From NCBI GenBank assembly GCA_034190325.1, contig JAXHST010000024.1, positions 1 through 35,340 of the forward strand: a stretch of 35,340 bases of DNA, given 5' to 3'. This stretch comes from UBA287 sp034190325. Its GTDB lineage: Archaea > Thermoplasmatota > UBA186 > UBA287. The notes beneath the pieces are model-generated. The model made no database searches. It was given only the letters and a program-made list of their open reading frames with translations, and was not told the origin of the DNA. A program made the translations under genes and the position numbers. Of the stretch, positions 1-8,295 are shown in pieces (within the stretch, counting starts at the first letter, position 1; every line of letters begins with the position of its first letter).

Positions 1-1101
1 CAGGGTATATTCATAAACTTTCCAAGTGCTTACCGTTATTTTAGAGAGAAGTTACCCTTCGGGGTTATCCAGATAGGTAGAGGCTATCGTAATGAGATAA
101 GCCCGAGACAGGGAGTTATACGGATGAGAGAGTTTAACATGGCCGAAGCGGAATTCTTCTATGATGAAAACAGGTGTAAGGAGCTCTCCGGAATTGAAGA
201 AGAGCTCAATCTTTTAACTAACAACAATGAAAGCTTAAGCATAAATGTGCATGAGATCCTGAAAAGAGGGATAGTGAAAAATGAATACATACTGTACTTC
301 ATGGTAATAACGCAGAGATTTCTCAAAGAAGCGGGTATTGATGGCAACAGGCTTAGATTCAGACAGCATGCAAAAGAAGAAAGAGCGCACTATGCGAGTG
401 ATTGCTGGGATGCTGAGGTGCTTCTTGATGGATGGGTAGAGGTTGCTGGTATTGCTGACAGAGGAACCTATGATCTAAGCGCTCATATGAAGAGCTCAAA
501 GGAAGATTTTTCTGTTGAGCGGAGAAAAAAAGTGCTGAGGCCAAAGATGGAGAAGCTTAAGCCCGAGCTCGCAGAGGCTATCAGCGCAATGGAATTCGAT
601 GAAGATGAGGATATTGATGAGATAACGATCAACGGGGTTGAGATAGGAAAGGATTGCTTTGAAATTGAGATTAGGAAAAAGGGGAAGTTCGTGCCAAATG
701 TCGTTGAGCCCTCTTATGGGGTAGACAGGATACTCTACTCTGTGCTCTACCACAATTTTAGAAGAGATAAGAATTATACAACCTTAAAACTGTGCCCTAA
801 AATAGCGCCGATAAAATTTGGGGTCTTTCCCCTTCTGCGCAACAGAGAGATGAAGGATCTCGCTAGAAAGATCTATAGACTATTGAAAAGTGAAGATATA
901 GCCTGCTACTACGATGACAGTGGCTCTATAGGTAGAAGATACGCAAGGATGGATGAGATAGGAACTCCCTTCTGCATAACCATAGATCATGATAGCTTGA
1001 GCGGTAAGAGCGTAACGATAAGGTTCAGGGATACAAAGGAGCAGGAGAGAGTTAGTGTGGATATGATTATAGAGCATGCCAGAGATCTTTTATCTTCTTA
1101 G
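1..1101 (+). CDS. glyS: Glycyl-tRNA synthetase, archaeal/eukaryotic alpha2 type (3' part)
   Basis: Charges tRNA-Gly in the cytoplasm. The frame is open from base 1, so the 5' end lies outside the window; 366 codons are visible of a protein that is normally about 560-570 residues. Visible residues 30-50 hold class II motif 2 (GRGYRNEISPRQG followed by a conserved MREFNMAEAEFF). The motif 3 region lies near visible residue 236 (EPSYGVDRI, where many relatives have G-[IL]-G-R). A C-terminal anticodon-binding domain follows (KIAPIKFGVFPL ... GSIGRRYARMDEIG). Codon use (AGA/AGG arginine, ATA isoleucine) matches the rest of the window. The gene runs convergently into the oligopeptidase gene, with a T-rich tract at about 1222-1227 as a possible terminator. 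The identification is secure. Confidence 0.96.
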   Translation, partial: QGIFINFPSAYRYFREKLPFGVIQIGRGYRNEISPRQGVIRMREFNMAEAEFFYDENRCKELSGIEEELNLLTNNNESLSINVHEILKRGIVKNEYILYFMVITQRFLKEAGIDGNRLRFRQHAKEERAHYASDCWDAEVLLDGWVEVAGIADRGTYDLSAHMKSSKEDFSVERRKKVLRPKMEKLKPELAEAISAMEFDEDEDIDEITINGVEIGKDCFEIEIRKKGKFVPNVVEPSYGVDRILYSVLYHNFRRDKNYTTLKLCPKIAPIKFGVFPLLRNREMKDLARKIYRLLKSEDIACYYDDSGSIGRRYARMDEIGTPFCITIDHDSLSGKSVTIRFRDTKEQERVSVDMIIEHARDLLSS

Positions 1102-1235
1102 GATCTCAGAAGGGATCTCTTAACCTGGCATCTTTCTACCCGTATTCCTGTGGATATCATATCATAATAATATACTAGAATGGCTCACGTCTGTTTGCTG
1201 TAATACTTCAGTTCCAGTAGATTTTTTGTCCTTAT

Positions 1236-1249
1236 GCTTTACGTAAAGC
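1236..1249. repeat. 14-bp perfect palindrome in a convergent intergenic region
   Basis: GCTTTACGTAAAGC is a perfect palindrome lying between the convergent ends of the GlyRS and oligopeptidase genes. It could be part of a bidirectional 3' end structure or a protein site. Nothing else identifiable is present in 1102-1279. Confidence 0.4.
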
Positions 1250-1279
1250 CAAACTTCTGCACAGCAGGAGCAAATGAGC

Positions 1280-3058
1280 TCAGATAGTCCTGAGATCCTG
1301 CAGCGCTCCTTTTAGCTCTTCGATCGCTCTGTCAAAGGTGTTGAAAGCCCCATCCATGATTTTCCTGTCCATCATGTCAACACCACCTCTCTTTATTATT
1401 TCTAGAGGATCATCAGAACCACCTGCACTTAGCATCTCAATGTAACCATCCTTTTCTCCCTCAAGCACTCTCTCGACAAAGAGCTGGGACGCGCAGAAAC
1501 TTGTGGCATACTTATAGACATAGAAGTTGTAGTAGAAGTGGGGTATACGAGCCCACTCCGTTGAGATCATTCTGTCCCCATTGATGACAGGGTAATAGCT
1601 GGAGTTCAGCCTGTAATATGCATCAGAGAGTTTCTCAGCTGTCAGCGGCTCTCCCTCCGCATCCATCTCATGCACCAGTTTCTCAAACTCAGCAAACATA
1701 ACCTGCCTGTATACCGTGCTTCTAAATGATTCACATAAATTGCTGAGAAGATAGGCCTTAAGTGTAAGATCGCTTGTAGTCCTTATCAGGTATTCCTGCA
1801 GCAAAGCTTCATTCAGGGTTGATGGTATTTCAGCTATGAATATCGGATATCCTGAGTAGATATAGGGCTGAGCTCTGTTTGCGAGGTATGTATGCATTGA
1901 GTGGCCGAGTTCATGGGCAAGGGTGAATGTGCTATCTATATCATCTCTATAGTTCAGCAAAATGTATGGATCGCTATCATAGCATCCGCCAGAGTATGCA
2001 CCTGTCATTTTTCCCCTATTCTCGTATATGTCTATCCATCTCCTTTCGAATGCGGATTTGATCGCATTGCAATAATCCTCACCCAGAGGCTTGCATGCTT
2101 CTAAGATTAGCGCTCTCGCTCTTTCGAATGGCAGCTCCATCTCAGGTGGATGGACAATTGGCACATATATATCATACATATCCAGCTCTTCTAAACCAAG
2201 AGCTTCCCTTTTAAGTTCAAGGTATTTGCTGAGGGTGCTTATCATACCATGAGTTGTCTCTATAAGATGATTGTATAGCTCTACGGGCACATTATCTTCG
2301 TGCAGAGCTGCCTCTAAAGCTGATTGAAAGTGGTGGGACTCTGCTAAGTAATTGTTTGCCTTCACATTGTAAGCCAGGGTGCATGCGAGGGTATTCTTGA
2401 AAGAGCCATAGGTTCCAAGTAAAGCGTTAAAAGCATCTCTCCTCACACGCCTATCCCTGTTCTGAAGGAAAGAGATGTAACGACCCTCAGATAGCTCCAC
2501 ATCTCTGCCAGACTCGTCAGCTATTGTTGGAAATCTCATATCTGCATGAGCAAGAAAGTTGAATGTCTGGTATGGTGAAGAGAATATGTCGCTTGCCCTT
2601 GCTATGAGCGCTTCCTCATCTGCTGAGAGCAGATGACCTCTCATTCTAACTATTCTTTTCACATGATATTTCATCACACCAAAAGAGCCCTCATCAACTG
2701 CTGGATTGGATAATATCTCCGGCTCTATCCATGCTATCTTACCGTTTACCTCTGCTGATTTGCTGAGCATTCTTGATTTTCTTGCCTGAGCATAAGAATT
2801 TCTTGTGTCCTCGTCAGCCCTCAGGCTTGCATAGGTATAGAGTTTATCAGTAAATCTCATCAGCTCTGCCCTCAAAGAGAGGACTTTAACTATATCCTCT
2901 TGCGTGCTCAACCTGCTTCGCATTTCCTCTATGGGCTTTATCATTTCATCTATTCTCTCAAAATCTCTCTCCCATGAGCTATCGTTGTAAAATGTGGAAA
3001 GGTCCCAGTGATACCTTTCCTCCACCTCATCTCTTTCTGGAACTCTGTCAGTCTGCAT
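1280..3058 (-). CDS. pepF: Oligoendopeptidase F, M3 family metallopeptidase
   Basis: Zinc metallopeptidase of 592 residues, the usual length for PepF. It lacks a signal peptide and should cleave short peptides in the cytoplasm. The gluzincin motif is HELGHSMH, with conserved flanking ANRAQPYIYSGYPIFIAEIPSTLNE, where the glutamate in IAEIPSTLNE is expected to be the third zinc ligand. The N-terminal helical half is also typical of PepF. It lies 42 bp downstream of the GalT gene on the same strand; a TTTTAAGAG element about 28 bp upstream of the ATG could be its own promoter for a leaderless message. A peptide-degrading role fits the other peptide-use genes in the window. Family assignment is firm; the exact substrate range is not known. 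Confidence 0.95.
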   Translation of the reverse strand: MQTDRVPERDEVEERYHWDLSTFYNDSSWERDFERIDEMIKPIEEMRSRLSTQEDIVKVLSLRAELMRFTDKLYTYASLRADEDTRNSYAQARKSRMLSKSAEVNGKIAWIEPEILSNPAVDEGSFGVMKYHVKRIVRMRGHLLSADEEALIARASDIFSSPYQTFNFLAHADMRFPTIADESGRDVELSEGRYISFLQNRDRRVRRDAFNALLGTYGSFKNTLACTLAYNVKANNYLAESHHFQSALEAALHEDNVPVELYNHLIETTHGMISTLSKYLELKREALGLEELDMYDIYVPIVHPPEMELPFERARALILEACKPLGEDYCNAIKSAFERRWIDIYENRGKMTGAYSGGCYDSDPYILLNYRDDIDSTFTLAHELGHSMHTYLANRAQPYIYSGYPIFIAEIPSTLNEALLQEYLIRTTSDLTLKAYLLSNLCESFRSTVYRQVMFAEFEKLVHEMDAEGEPLTAEKLSDAYYRLNSSYYPVINGDRMISTEWARIPHFYYNFYVYKYATSFCASQLFVERVLEGEKDGYIEMLSAGGSDDPLEIIKRGGVDMMDRKIMDGAFNTFDRAIEELKGALQDLRTI

Positions 3059-3100
3059 AATTAAGAATGGACTTTACTCTTAAAACAGTATCGCTGAGCT

Positions 3101-4102
3101 CTATCCATTCCTCAGAACCTCTGCAGCTATCTCTGGTGGGGTTGGGTTTATATAAAAGTCTGAGCCGAGCTCAAAACCGGCAAGCCTTGTTATTCTCGGC
3201 GTTATCTCAAGATACCAGTGGTAGTCCTCATCTATGCTTCCCCAATAACCTGTTTTTTGTCTTCTGAATGGAGCCATATGAAGCACATAGTTGTATGGAG
3301 GATCACTCAGCACTTTTTTTATTCTGTTAAGAATGTCCTTTAGCATGGTGGCAAAGCCTTCAACCTCTTTATCATCTATAGCACTGAAATCAGGGCTATG
3401 CTTTTTCGGCAATATCCAGACCTCAAAAGGAAAGGATGAGGCAAAAGGTGCGAGAGCAACGAAGCGCTCATCCTCTTTTATAAGCCTCTCTTTAAACATT
3501 TTTGTTTCCTGTTTTATATAGTCACAGAAGACGCACCTTCTTTTATACTCATAATACTCTTTCGCTCCGTGCAGCTCCTCTTTGACTCTCCTGGGGGTGA
3601 TGGGTGTGGCTATAAGCTGGGAGTGAGCGTGCTGTAATGATGCTCCAGCTTCTTTACCCTTATTTTTGAATATCAGAACATACTTAAGTCTTTTGTCTTT
3701 CTCAAGATCGATTATCCTGGCTTTATATGCCATAAGAACTTTTTTTATCTCATCTACGCCAAGATCTGAGAGCTCCTTGGTATGGTCCGGTGTCTCTATT
3801 ATCACCTCATGAGCACCTATGCCCTTCATCACGTCGCACATACCCATGCCCTCTCTATCAAGGTTTCCCTCTATACGGAGTGCAGGATACATGTTAGGAA
3901 TAACCCTCACATCCCAGTTAGAGGGAGAGCTACCTATAAAAAAGATCTCTTTTGGTGTCTCATTCTCATGCCCCCCACAAAAGGCACAGGGTCCATTTCT
4001 CTTTCCTTCTGCGTTGAGCTTGAAGTCTGAGGGCCTCTTTGCTCTCTCTGTTGCTATAATAACCCACCTGCCGGTAACAGGATCTTTTCTGAACTCGGAC
4101 AT
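3101..4102 (-). CDS. galT: Galactose-1-phosphate uridylyltransferase-like protein (HIT superfamily)
   Basis: 333 residues, the usual GalT length. The N-terminus (RKDPVTGRWVIIATERAKRP) is the classical family start. Zinc-binding cysteine pairs are visible in CAFCGGHE and CVFCDYI. The nucleotidyl-accepting histidine lies in QHAHSQL, which corresponds to the HxHxQ active site (HPHGQ in E. coli GalT). The reaction is nucleotidyl exchange between a UDP-sugar and a hexose 1-phosphate. Relatives with HxHSQ include ADP-glucose phosphorylase-type enzymes, so the physiological sugar is uncertain. A TATA box sits 25 bp upstream of the ATG, indicating a leaderless transcript that probably continues into the oligopeptidase gene. 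No other Leloir pathway genes are in the window. Confidence 0.88.
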   Translation of the reverse strand: MSEFRKDPVTGRWVIIATERAKRPSDFKLNAEGKRNGPCAFCGGHENETPKEIFFIGSSPSNWDVRVIPNMYPALRIEGNLDREGMGMCDVMKGIGAHEVIIETPDHTKELSDLGVDEIKKVLMAYKARIIDLEKDKRLKYVLIFKNKGKEAGASLQHAHSQLIATPITPRRVKEELHGAKEYYEYKRRCVFCDYIKQETKMFKERLIKEDERFVALAPFASSFPFEVWILPKKHSPDFSAIDDKEVEGFATMLKDILNRIKKVLSDPPYNYVLHMAPFRRQKTGYWGSIDEDYHWYLEITPRITRLAGFELGSDFYINPTPPEIAAEVLRNG

Positions 4103-4120
4103 GTGGTTTATGGTTTTATA

Positions 4121-4130
4121 CCTTTATATA
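4121..4130 (-). promoter_or_regulatory. TATA box of the GalT-like gene
   Basis: TATATAAAGG on the minus strand, centred about 25 bp before the ATG at 4102, the spacing expected when transcription starts at or next to the start codon. Confidence 0.65.
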
Positions 4131-4239
4131 TTGTTGATGCTAAGCTGCCTTTCTTCCTTTGTTTCCAGGATATGGACTTTGGGGTATCTCGAATTTATTC
4201 AAAAATCAAGACAAACAGAGCAAGAAAACAGCATAAAAT

Positions 4240-4247
4240 TTTATATA
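4240..4247 (+). promoter_or_regulatory. TATA box of the GH25 muramidase gene
   Basis: TTTATATA centred about 26 bp before the ATG at 4269. It supports 4269 as the true start and a leaderless message, and argues against the longer open frame that extends upstream across the divergent GalT gene. Confidence 0.65.
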
Positions 4248-4268
4248 CAGAAACGAATATTGTTCTGC

Positions 4269-5471
4269 ATGCACAAAAATTTTACATTGGCCCTTTTTCT
4301 TGCGCTGGTTTGTTCCCTGGTTTTTAACAGCTCGCAGGCTGAAGAGCAGATTGTGTACCAGCCACAGGAGTTTGTTGAAGGTATCGATGTATCACACTGG
4401 CAGGGAGAGATAAATTGGGATCAGGTGTATGGATCAGGCAAAAGGTTTGCATTCGTGAAAGCGTCAGAGGGAATAAGTTATATAGATCCATATTTTGAAG
4501 AGAACATGGTGAATGGCAGAGCAGCCGGGATGCTCATGGGAGCGTACCACTTTGCAAGGCCTTTAGACAACAGCGCGGTGGATGAAGCAAGATTCTTTAT
4601 CAGCGTTATTGATGATTACCTGACTGAAGGTTATATGAGACCAACCTTAGACATTGAGGTTGGTGAAGGGGAGTGGAGTTACATATCAGATTGGGTTCAT
4701 GAATTCATGAACGCAGTGAGAGATGAAACGGGTATAACTCCTGTGCTGTATGTGAACAGTTACTATGCAAACAACCTTGATCCATCTCTCACTCAGTACA
4801 GCCTGTGGATAGCGCGTTATACCCATGATACATCGATCCTTCCTGATCCCGGTGTGTGGCCTTCATGGGATTTCTGGCAGTGGAGTGACCGCACTTCTTG
4901 CCCCGGTATAGAAGGATATGTTGATGGAGACGTTTTCAATGGAGATATCCCTTCTCTCAGGGATAGCTTTGAGATAGGACGAATGGTCTACAATGTAGCC
5001 TACGACAGGGATGCTGCTTATCGCTACGCTTCCAGGTACTGGGATGAGGTTTGCAGTGACTGTTACTTCTGGTACAGCGGCAGCAACTACGAGTATCTGG
5101 CTCCGGGAACAAGCATAAAAGGCAGGAGCGGATATGACTGCGCCCATTTTGTTTCGTGCTGTATAGGGCAGGAACGTAATTATCCCGGTGGAGGGTTACC
5201 TGTGCCGTCCAGAACAGCGACTTATGGTGAGCCTGGAGCCGATAGGTTGTGTAGATGGGTCGTCAACAGTGGATACGGCTCTTATAAAAGCTCCGTTAAC
5301 GAGTTAGTAAGAGGGGATGTCATAGGATATGATTGGGATGGAGGAGGATACATAGATCATGTGGCTCTCTATCTTGGTAATGGCTGTGTTGCGGCTCACA
5401 CAAGTTGCGTGTGGAATGCCAACTGGAACATGGGTGCGGCAAGAACAACTTTTGTACACATAAATGCGTAA
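4269..5471 (+). CDS. Secreted GH25 muramidase with C-terminal amidase-like domain
   Basis: 400 residues. Residues 1-24 form a signal peptide ending in NSSQA. Residues ~36-235 are a glycoside hydrolase family 25 (Chalaropsis-type lysozyme) domain: GIDVSHWQG with D40, and the catalytic DIE at 128-130, followed by the usual WQWSDR region. Residues ~240-400 resemble the putative amidase domain PF12671 (Amidase_6): YDRDAAYRYASRYW, then DCAHFVS with Cys291 and DHVALYLG with His364, a plausible Cys/His pair. The protein should be exported and attack bacterial peptidoglycan at the glycan and perhaps the peptide or amide bonds. Archaea lack peptidoglycan, so a role against bacteria and a bacterial origin are likely; base composition shows no obvious difference from its neighbours. 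The start was chosen from the TATA box spacing and the signal peptide. Confidence 0.9.
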   Translation: MHKNFTLALFLALVCSLVFNSSQAEEQIVYQPQEFVEGIDVSHWQGEINWDQVYGSGKRFAFVKASEGISYIDPYFEENMVNGRAAGMLMGAYHFARPLDNSAVDEARFFISVIDDYLTEGYMRPTLDIEVGEGEWSYISDWVHEFMNAVRDETGITPVLYVNSYYANNLDPSLTQYSLWIARYTHDTSILPDPGVWPSWDFWQWSDRTSCPGIEGYVDGDVFNGDIPSLRDSFEIGRMVYNVAYDRDAAYRYASRYWDEVCSDCYFWYSGSNYEYLAPGTSIKGRSGYDCAHFVSCCIGQERNYPGGGLPVPSRTATYGEPGADRLCRWVVNSGYGSYKSSVNELVRGDVIGYDWDGGGYIDHVALYLGNGCVAAHTSCVWNANWNMGAARTTFVHINA

Positions 5472-5525
5472 GCGCTCTTCGAAACCATGCGCTCTCACAG
5501 ACGCTTTTAGCCTTAAGTGTTGTGA

Positions 5526-5687
5526 AACAATAGAGAATATGAAAAAGCCCAGATATGTGCCTTAGAGCTATCAAAAGAGGATAGAGAGAAAGTATGGAAC
5601 CTATACATTAACCTCTGTTCAATAGGTGGCAGCAAAAGCTACAATGAAGCCATATCCGGTTTAAAGTCTCCTTTAGTCACTTTCTGA
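5526..5687 (+). pseudogene. Possible remnant of a protein-coding gene
   Basis: This frame encodes about 53 residues of protein-like composition (for example KEDREKVWNLYINLCSIGG) but has no ATG, GTG or TTG and is closed upstream by a TGA. It ends in TGA at 5685-5687, overlapping the 3' end of the minus-strand gene by 11 bp. It could be a decayed gene end or chance. The rest of 5472-5676 shows nothing identifiable. Confidence 0.25.
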
Positions 5688-6102
5688 GCTTTTTAGCTAT
5701 AGAAGCGAAGACAAGACCGAAACCAAGAAGAGAGCATAACAACGCAGGAAAAGAAAGAAAAAGATAAGGCTTTCCAGCGCTTGCTGTTATGGTGCACTCA
5801 TAGAGAGCGGCATCACTCAAAGATATCGCATCAGGGATATATGAAAGCTCAAGATCTTTTGTTGATATATTAACGCTCTGTCCCTCATATGTGATCGTAA
5901 CCTTAACGATCTCTTCACCTGTTATGCTTATTTTGCTCTCTATAGCGTTTCTTTGTTCAAGGAATGACCTTTCATCCCTGAGATCAATAGCACCAGAAGC
6001 CTCATAGCTTCTGTCAAACCTGTCAATTCTTTCAGTGGTTGCCACTAATGAAAGCAATATCGCAACAACCATCAGTGCTATCCCGATAGCGAGAGTTCTC
6101 AA
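5677..6102 (-). CDS. Small membrane protein with two transmembrane segments, unknown function
   Basis: 141 residues; I do not recognise a family. Residues 2-22 form an N-terminal membrane segment (RTLAIGIALMVVAILLSLVA). A ~85-residue soluble part, probably extracytoplasmic and rich in beta-forming residues, follows. A second membrane segment lies at ~113-135, ending in a positively charged KKLRK tail. The start is TTG, overlapping the stop of the upstream alcohol dehydrogenase gene by 4 bp, with GAGGAG about 8 bases before it, so translation is probably coupled. Context gives no clear job. Confidence 0.7.
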   Translation of the reverse strand: MRTLAIGIALMVVAILLSLVATTERIDRFDRSYEASGAIDLRDERSFLEQRNAIESKISITGEEIVKVTITYEGQSVNISTKDLELSYIPDAISLSDAALYECTITASAGKPYLFLSFPALLCSLLGFGLVFASIAKKLRK

Positions 6103-7250
6103 AATGACTCCTCTATGATCCTACCAATCAAAGCTCTATCAACCTTTATTGGAGAGCCCTCAAGCTGCCTCTCAAAAAAGCGGGAGAGCGCTCTATCTTC
6201 GATCTCTCTTCTATCCTCACTTGAAAAGCCATAGTCTCCGAGATGCGTGTTTATCCCGAAGGATTCCAACCATTCCTTAACGCCTGCCCTTGCTTTGGAG
6301 ACTTCATCTTTTTTGCCTTGAAGTTTTACTACAGGTGCAAGGAGTTCAGATACAAGCTCTGGCATTGCGGGATAAACCACCTCAACAACAGCGGGCAAAA
6401 AAACCGCTAACCCTGTGCCATGAGCGATCTCCGGTTTGATGGCACTTATTGCATGCTCAAGGACGTGCGTTATGTGCGTGCCTGTTATGTCAAAAGACAT
6501 TCCCGCTATGGCTGAAGCAAATAGAAGTCTTTCTCTCAACTCGCTGTTCAGTGGGTCATCAATAGTTGCTCTAAGATTCTTTGCTATAAGTGCAATAGCT
6601 TCTTTTGCGAGAAGTATTGAATAAGGGTTTTGATTGGCGTTTGTTGCAGCCTCAAATGCATGGTTCATGGCATCTATGCTTGTTGCGATTGTTTGCTCTT
6701 TAGAGAGGGTTTTTGTGAGATCCGGATCATCTATCGTATAGTCAGGATAAAAAGCATTTAAACCTATTCCTATTTTGTACTCTTTATCGCTCTGAGAAAC
6801 AGCAAATTTATCCACCTCTGTGCCTGTGCCATGGGTTAGATTTATTGCTATTTTCTGGCAAGCATCATTAACCTCAAATCCATCTTCAAGGAGATCCTTT
6901 GCTTTTTTACCAGGGTGCTTTATGAGCACAGAAACGATCTTGGCAGTGTCTATTGCGCTCCCCCCTCCTATGCCCATGACCCAATCTGCACCGATGTCTA
7001 TACCGATCTGTGTTGCTTCGCCGCAGTTTTCATAGGTTGGATTTGCTCTTACCTTATCATAGAGCTCATATTCTATCTCCCTTCCTTCCAGAGCTCTCTT
7101 CACAGCATCCCAGGCGCCTGAGCGCTTGTAAGCACTTCTGGTTGTGACGACCAAAAGCTTACCCTCTATTTCCTCAGCCAGCTTATCCACATTTCCTATA
7201 GCACCTCTGCCGAAGTAAGCCAGAGGCTTCGAGTGCAATAGCTCAAACAT
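6099..7250 (-). CDS. Iron-containing alcohol dehydrogenase family protein
   Basis: 383 residues with the chosen start. Group III, NAD(P)-dependent, metal-binding alcohol dehydrogenase. The Rossmann-like N-terminal domain holds the GIGGGSAIDTAK nucleotide signature and THGTGTE. Metal ligands expected from the family are visible as D and H in SIDAMNHAFEA, and H in ITHVLEHAIS and EIAHGTGLAV. It probably interconverts an aldehyde or ketone and an alcohol, perhaps as an electron sink in fermentation. An open frame extends to 7298, but a TATA-like GAATTTATG at 7272-7280 lies 26 bp before ATG 7250, and the family usually begins close to the FGRGA segment. The next gene overlaps its stop. Confidence 0.92.
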   Translation of the reverse strand: MFELLHSKPLAYFGRGAIGNVDKLAEEIEGKLLVVTTRSAYKRSGAWDAVKRALEGREIEYELYDKVRANPTYENCGEATQIGIDIGADWVMGIGGGSAIDTAKIVSVLIKHPGKKAKDLLEDGFEVNDACQKIAINLTHGTGTEVDKFAVSQSDKEYKIGIGLNAFYPDYTIDDPDLTKTLSKEQTIATSIDAMNHAFEAATNANQNPYSILLAKEAIALIAKNLRATIDDPLNSELRERLLFASAIAGMSFDITGTHITHVLEHAISAIKPEIAHGTGLAVFLPAVVEVVYPAMPELVSELLAPVVKLQGKKDEVSKARAGVKEWLESFGINTHLGDYGFSSEDRREIEDRALSRFFERQLEGSPIKVDRALIGRIIEESF

Positions 7251-7271
7251 GAGAAAGAATTGGGTAAGGCG

Positions 7272-7280
7272 CATAAATTC
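7272..7280 (-). promoter_or_regulatory. TATA-like element of the alcohol dehydrogenase gene
   Basis: GAATTTATG on the minus strand, centred about 26 bp upstream of ATG 7250. It lies within the longer alternative reading frame and so favours the shorter start. Confidence 0.45.
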
Positions 7281-7410
7281 TTTTCGAATAGAGTGCAAGA
7301 TATGAGGTTGCCATCAGCGATCTCTATTGCATTGTACTGCATTGTAGATAGACGTTCCAATCTTCCGCACTCACAGAACCTATGCTACATCCCTTTAACT
7401 CTTGTTTACG

Positions 7411-8295
7411 CTATTCCCTCTTATAAGGTGCTCCGAGGCTCCTGGGAAATCTCTTTCTTCCTATTGCTATCGCCACAACAATCAGCGTTATTACATAGGG
7501 CAGCATATGTATAAAGTAGAATGGTATGATGTCTTTAACCCCTGGCATGACGGCTATTTCCATGCTGATTCCCTGTGAAAAGCCGAAGAGCGCTGCACCA
7601 CCCAGGGCTAAAAGAGGATTGAGGCCGCTGAAAACAACGCATGCCAGAGCTATGAAGCCCCTTCCTGCTGCAAGTTCTCTTGTTGTGAAGCCAAACCAGT
7701 CTATGCTCAGAAAAGCGCCTGCTATTCCGGCCAGCATGCTACCAAATATGCACGCTGCGAATCTCACAAGCTCTACATTTACACCTGCCACATCCGCTGC
7801 CTCAGGGTTCTCACCGCATGCATCTATTCTAAGACCTATCACACTATTCTTGAAGAGCCAGTTCAGTATGATAGCTAAGATTATGGTAGATATGAATATC
7901 GGGCTTATTCCACCTATCTTTGGCACCGTGAGGTCCATGCTCATCATATGGACACCGGGTGTATTCCATAGGACTATCAAGCCATAGGCGACAAAACCGA
8001 TCGCAAACAGGTTTATTCCTATCCCGCTCACAACCTGATCACCCTTTGCATATATGCCTATAAAGCCATGTATAACCCCAAACAGTGCTCCCGTCAGTGC
8101 CCCAACAAGAAGCCCGATCACCCAGCTGTTTCCCGTCTCTGCTCCCAAAACAGCCGTGAAGCCAGATATCAGGATTATCCCCTCCAAACCTATGTTCACT
8201 ATGCCTGATCTCTCAGCAACCACCTCTCCAAGAGCAGCGAGCGCTATGGGAGTCATAGCGAAGAAAGAGGTGTTTATCAGCGCTGCGATGTCCAT
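7411..8295 (-). CDS. BMP-family (nucleoside-type) ABC importer, permease 2
   Basis: 294 residues and strongly hydrophobic, with about nine membrane segments. It belongs to the BPD_transp_2 permease family (RbsC/NupQ/YufQ-like). Diagnostic stretches are ALGEVVAERSGIVNIGLEGI near the N-terminus and RIDACGENPEAADVAGV for contact with the ATPase. It forms the transmembrane channel with the preceding permease. It is the last gene of the importer operon and overlaps the previous gene by 19 bp. Its ATG has a strong GGGGGGTGA Shine-Dalgarno at about 8304-8312. The substrate is most likely a nucleoside or related compound, by homology to BMP transporters. Confidence 0.92.
   Translation of the reverse strand: MDIAALINTSFFAMTPIALAALGEVVAERSGIVNIGLEGIILISGFTAVLGAETGNSWVIGLLVGALTGALFGVIHGFIGIYAKGDQVVSGIGINLFAIGFVAYGLIVLWNTPGVHMMSMDLTVPKIGGISPIFISTIILAIILNWLFKNSVIGLRIDACGENPEAADVAGVNVELVRFAACIFGSMLAGIAGAFLSIDWFGFTTRELAAGRGFIALACVVFSGLNPLLALGGAALFGFSQGISMEIAVMPGVKDIIPFYFIHMLPYVITLIVVAIAIGRKRFPRSLGAPYKRE

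Noticed and set aside
3819..4268. Upstream in-frame extension of the GH25 gene
   Set aside because: It would overlap the divergent GalT gene and bury the signal peptide; the TATA box at 4240-4247 points to ATG 4269.
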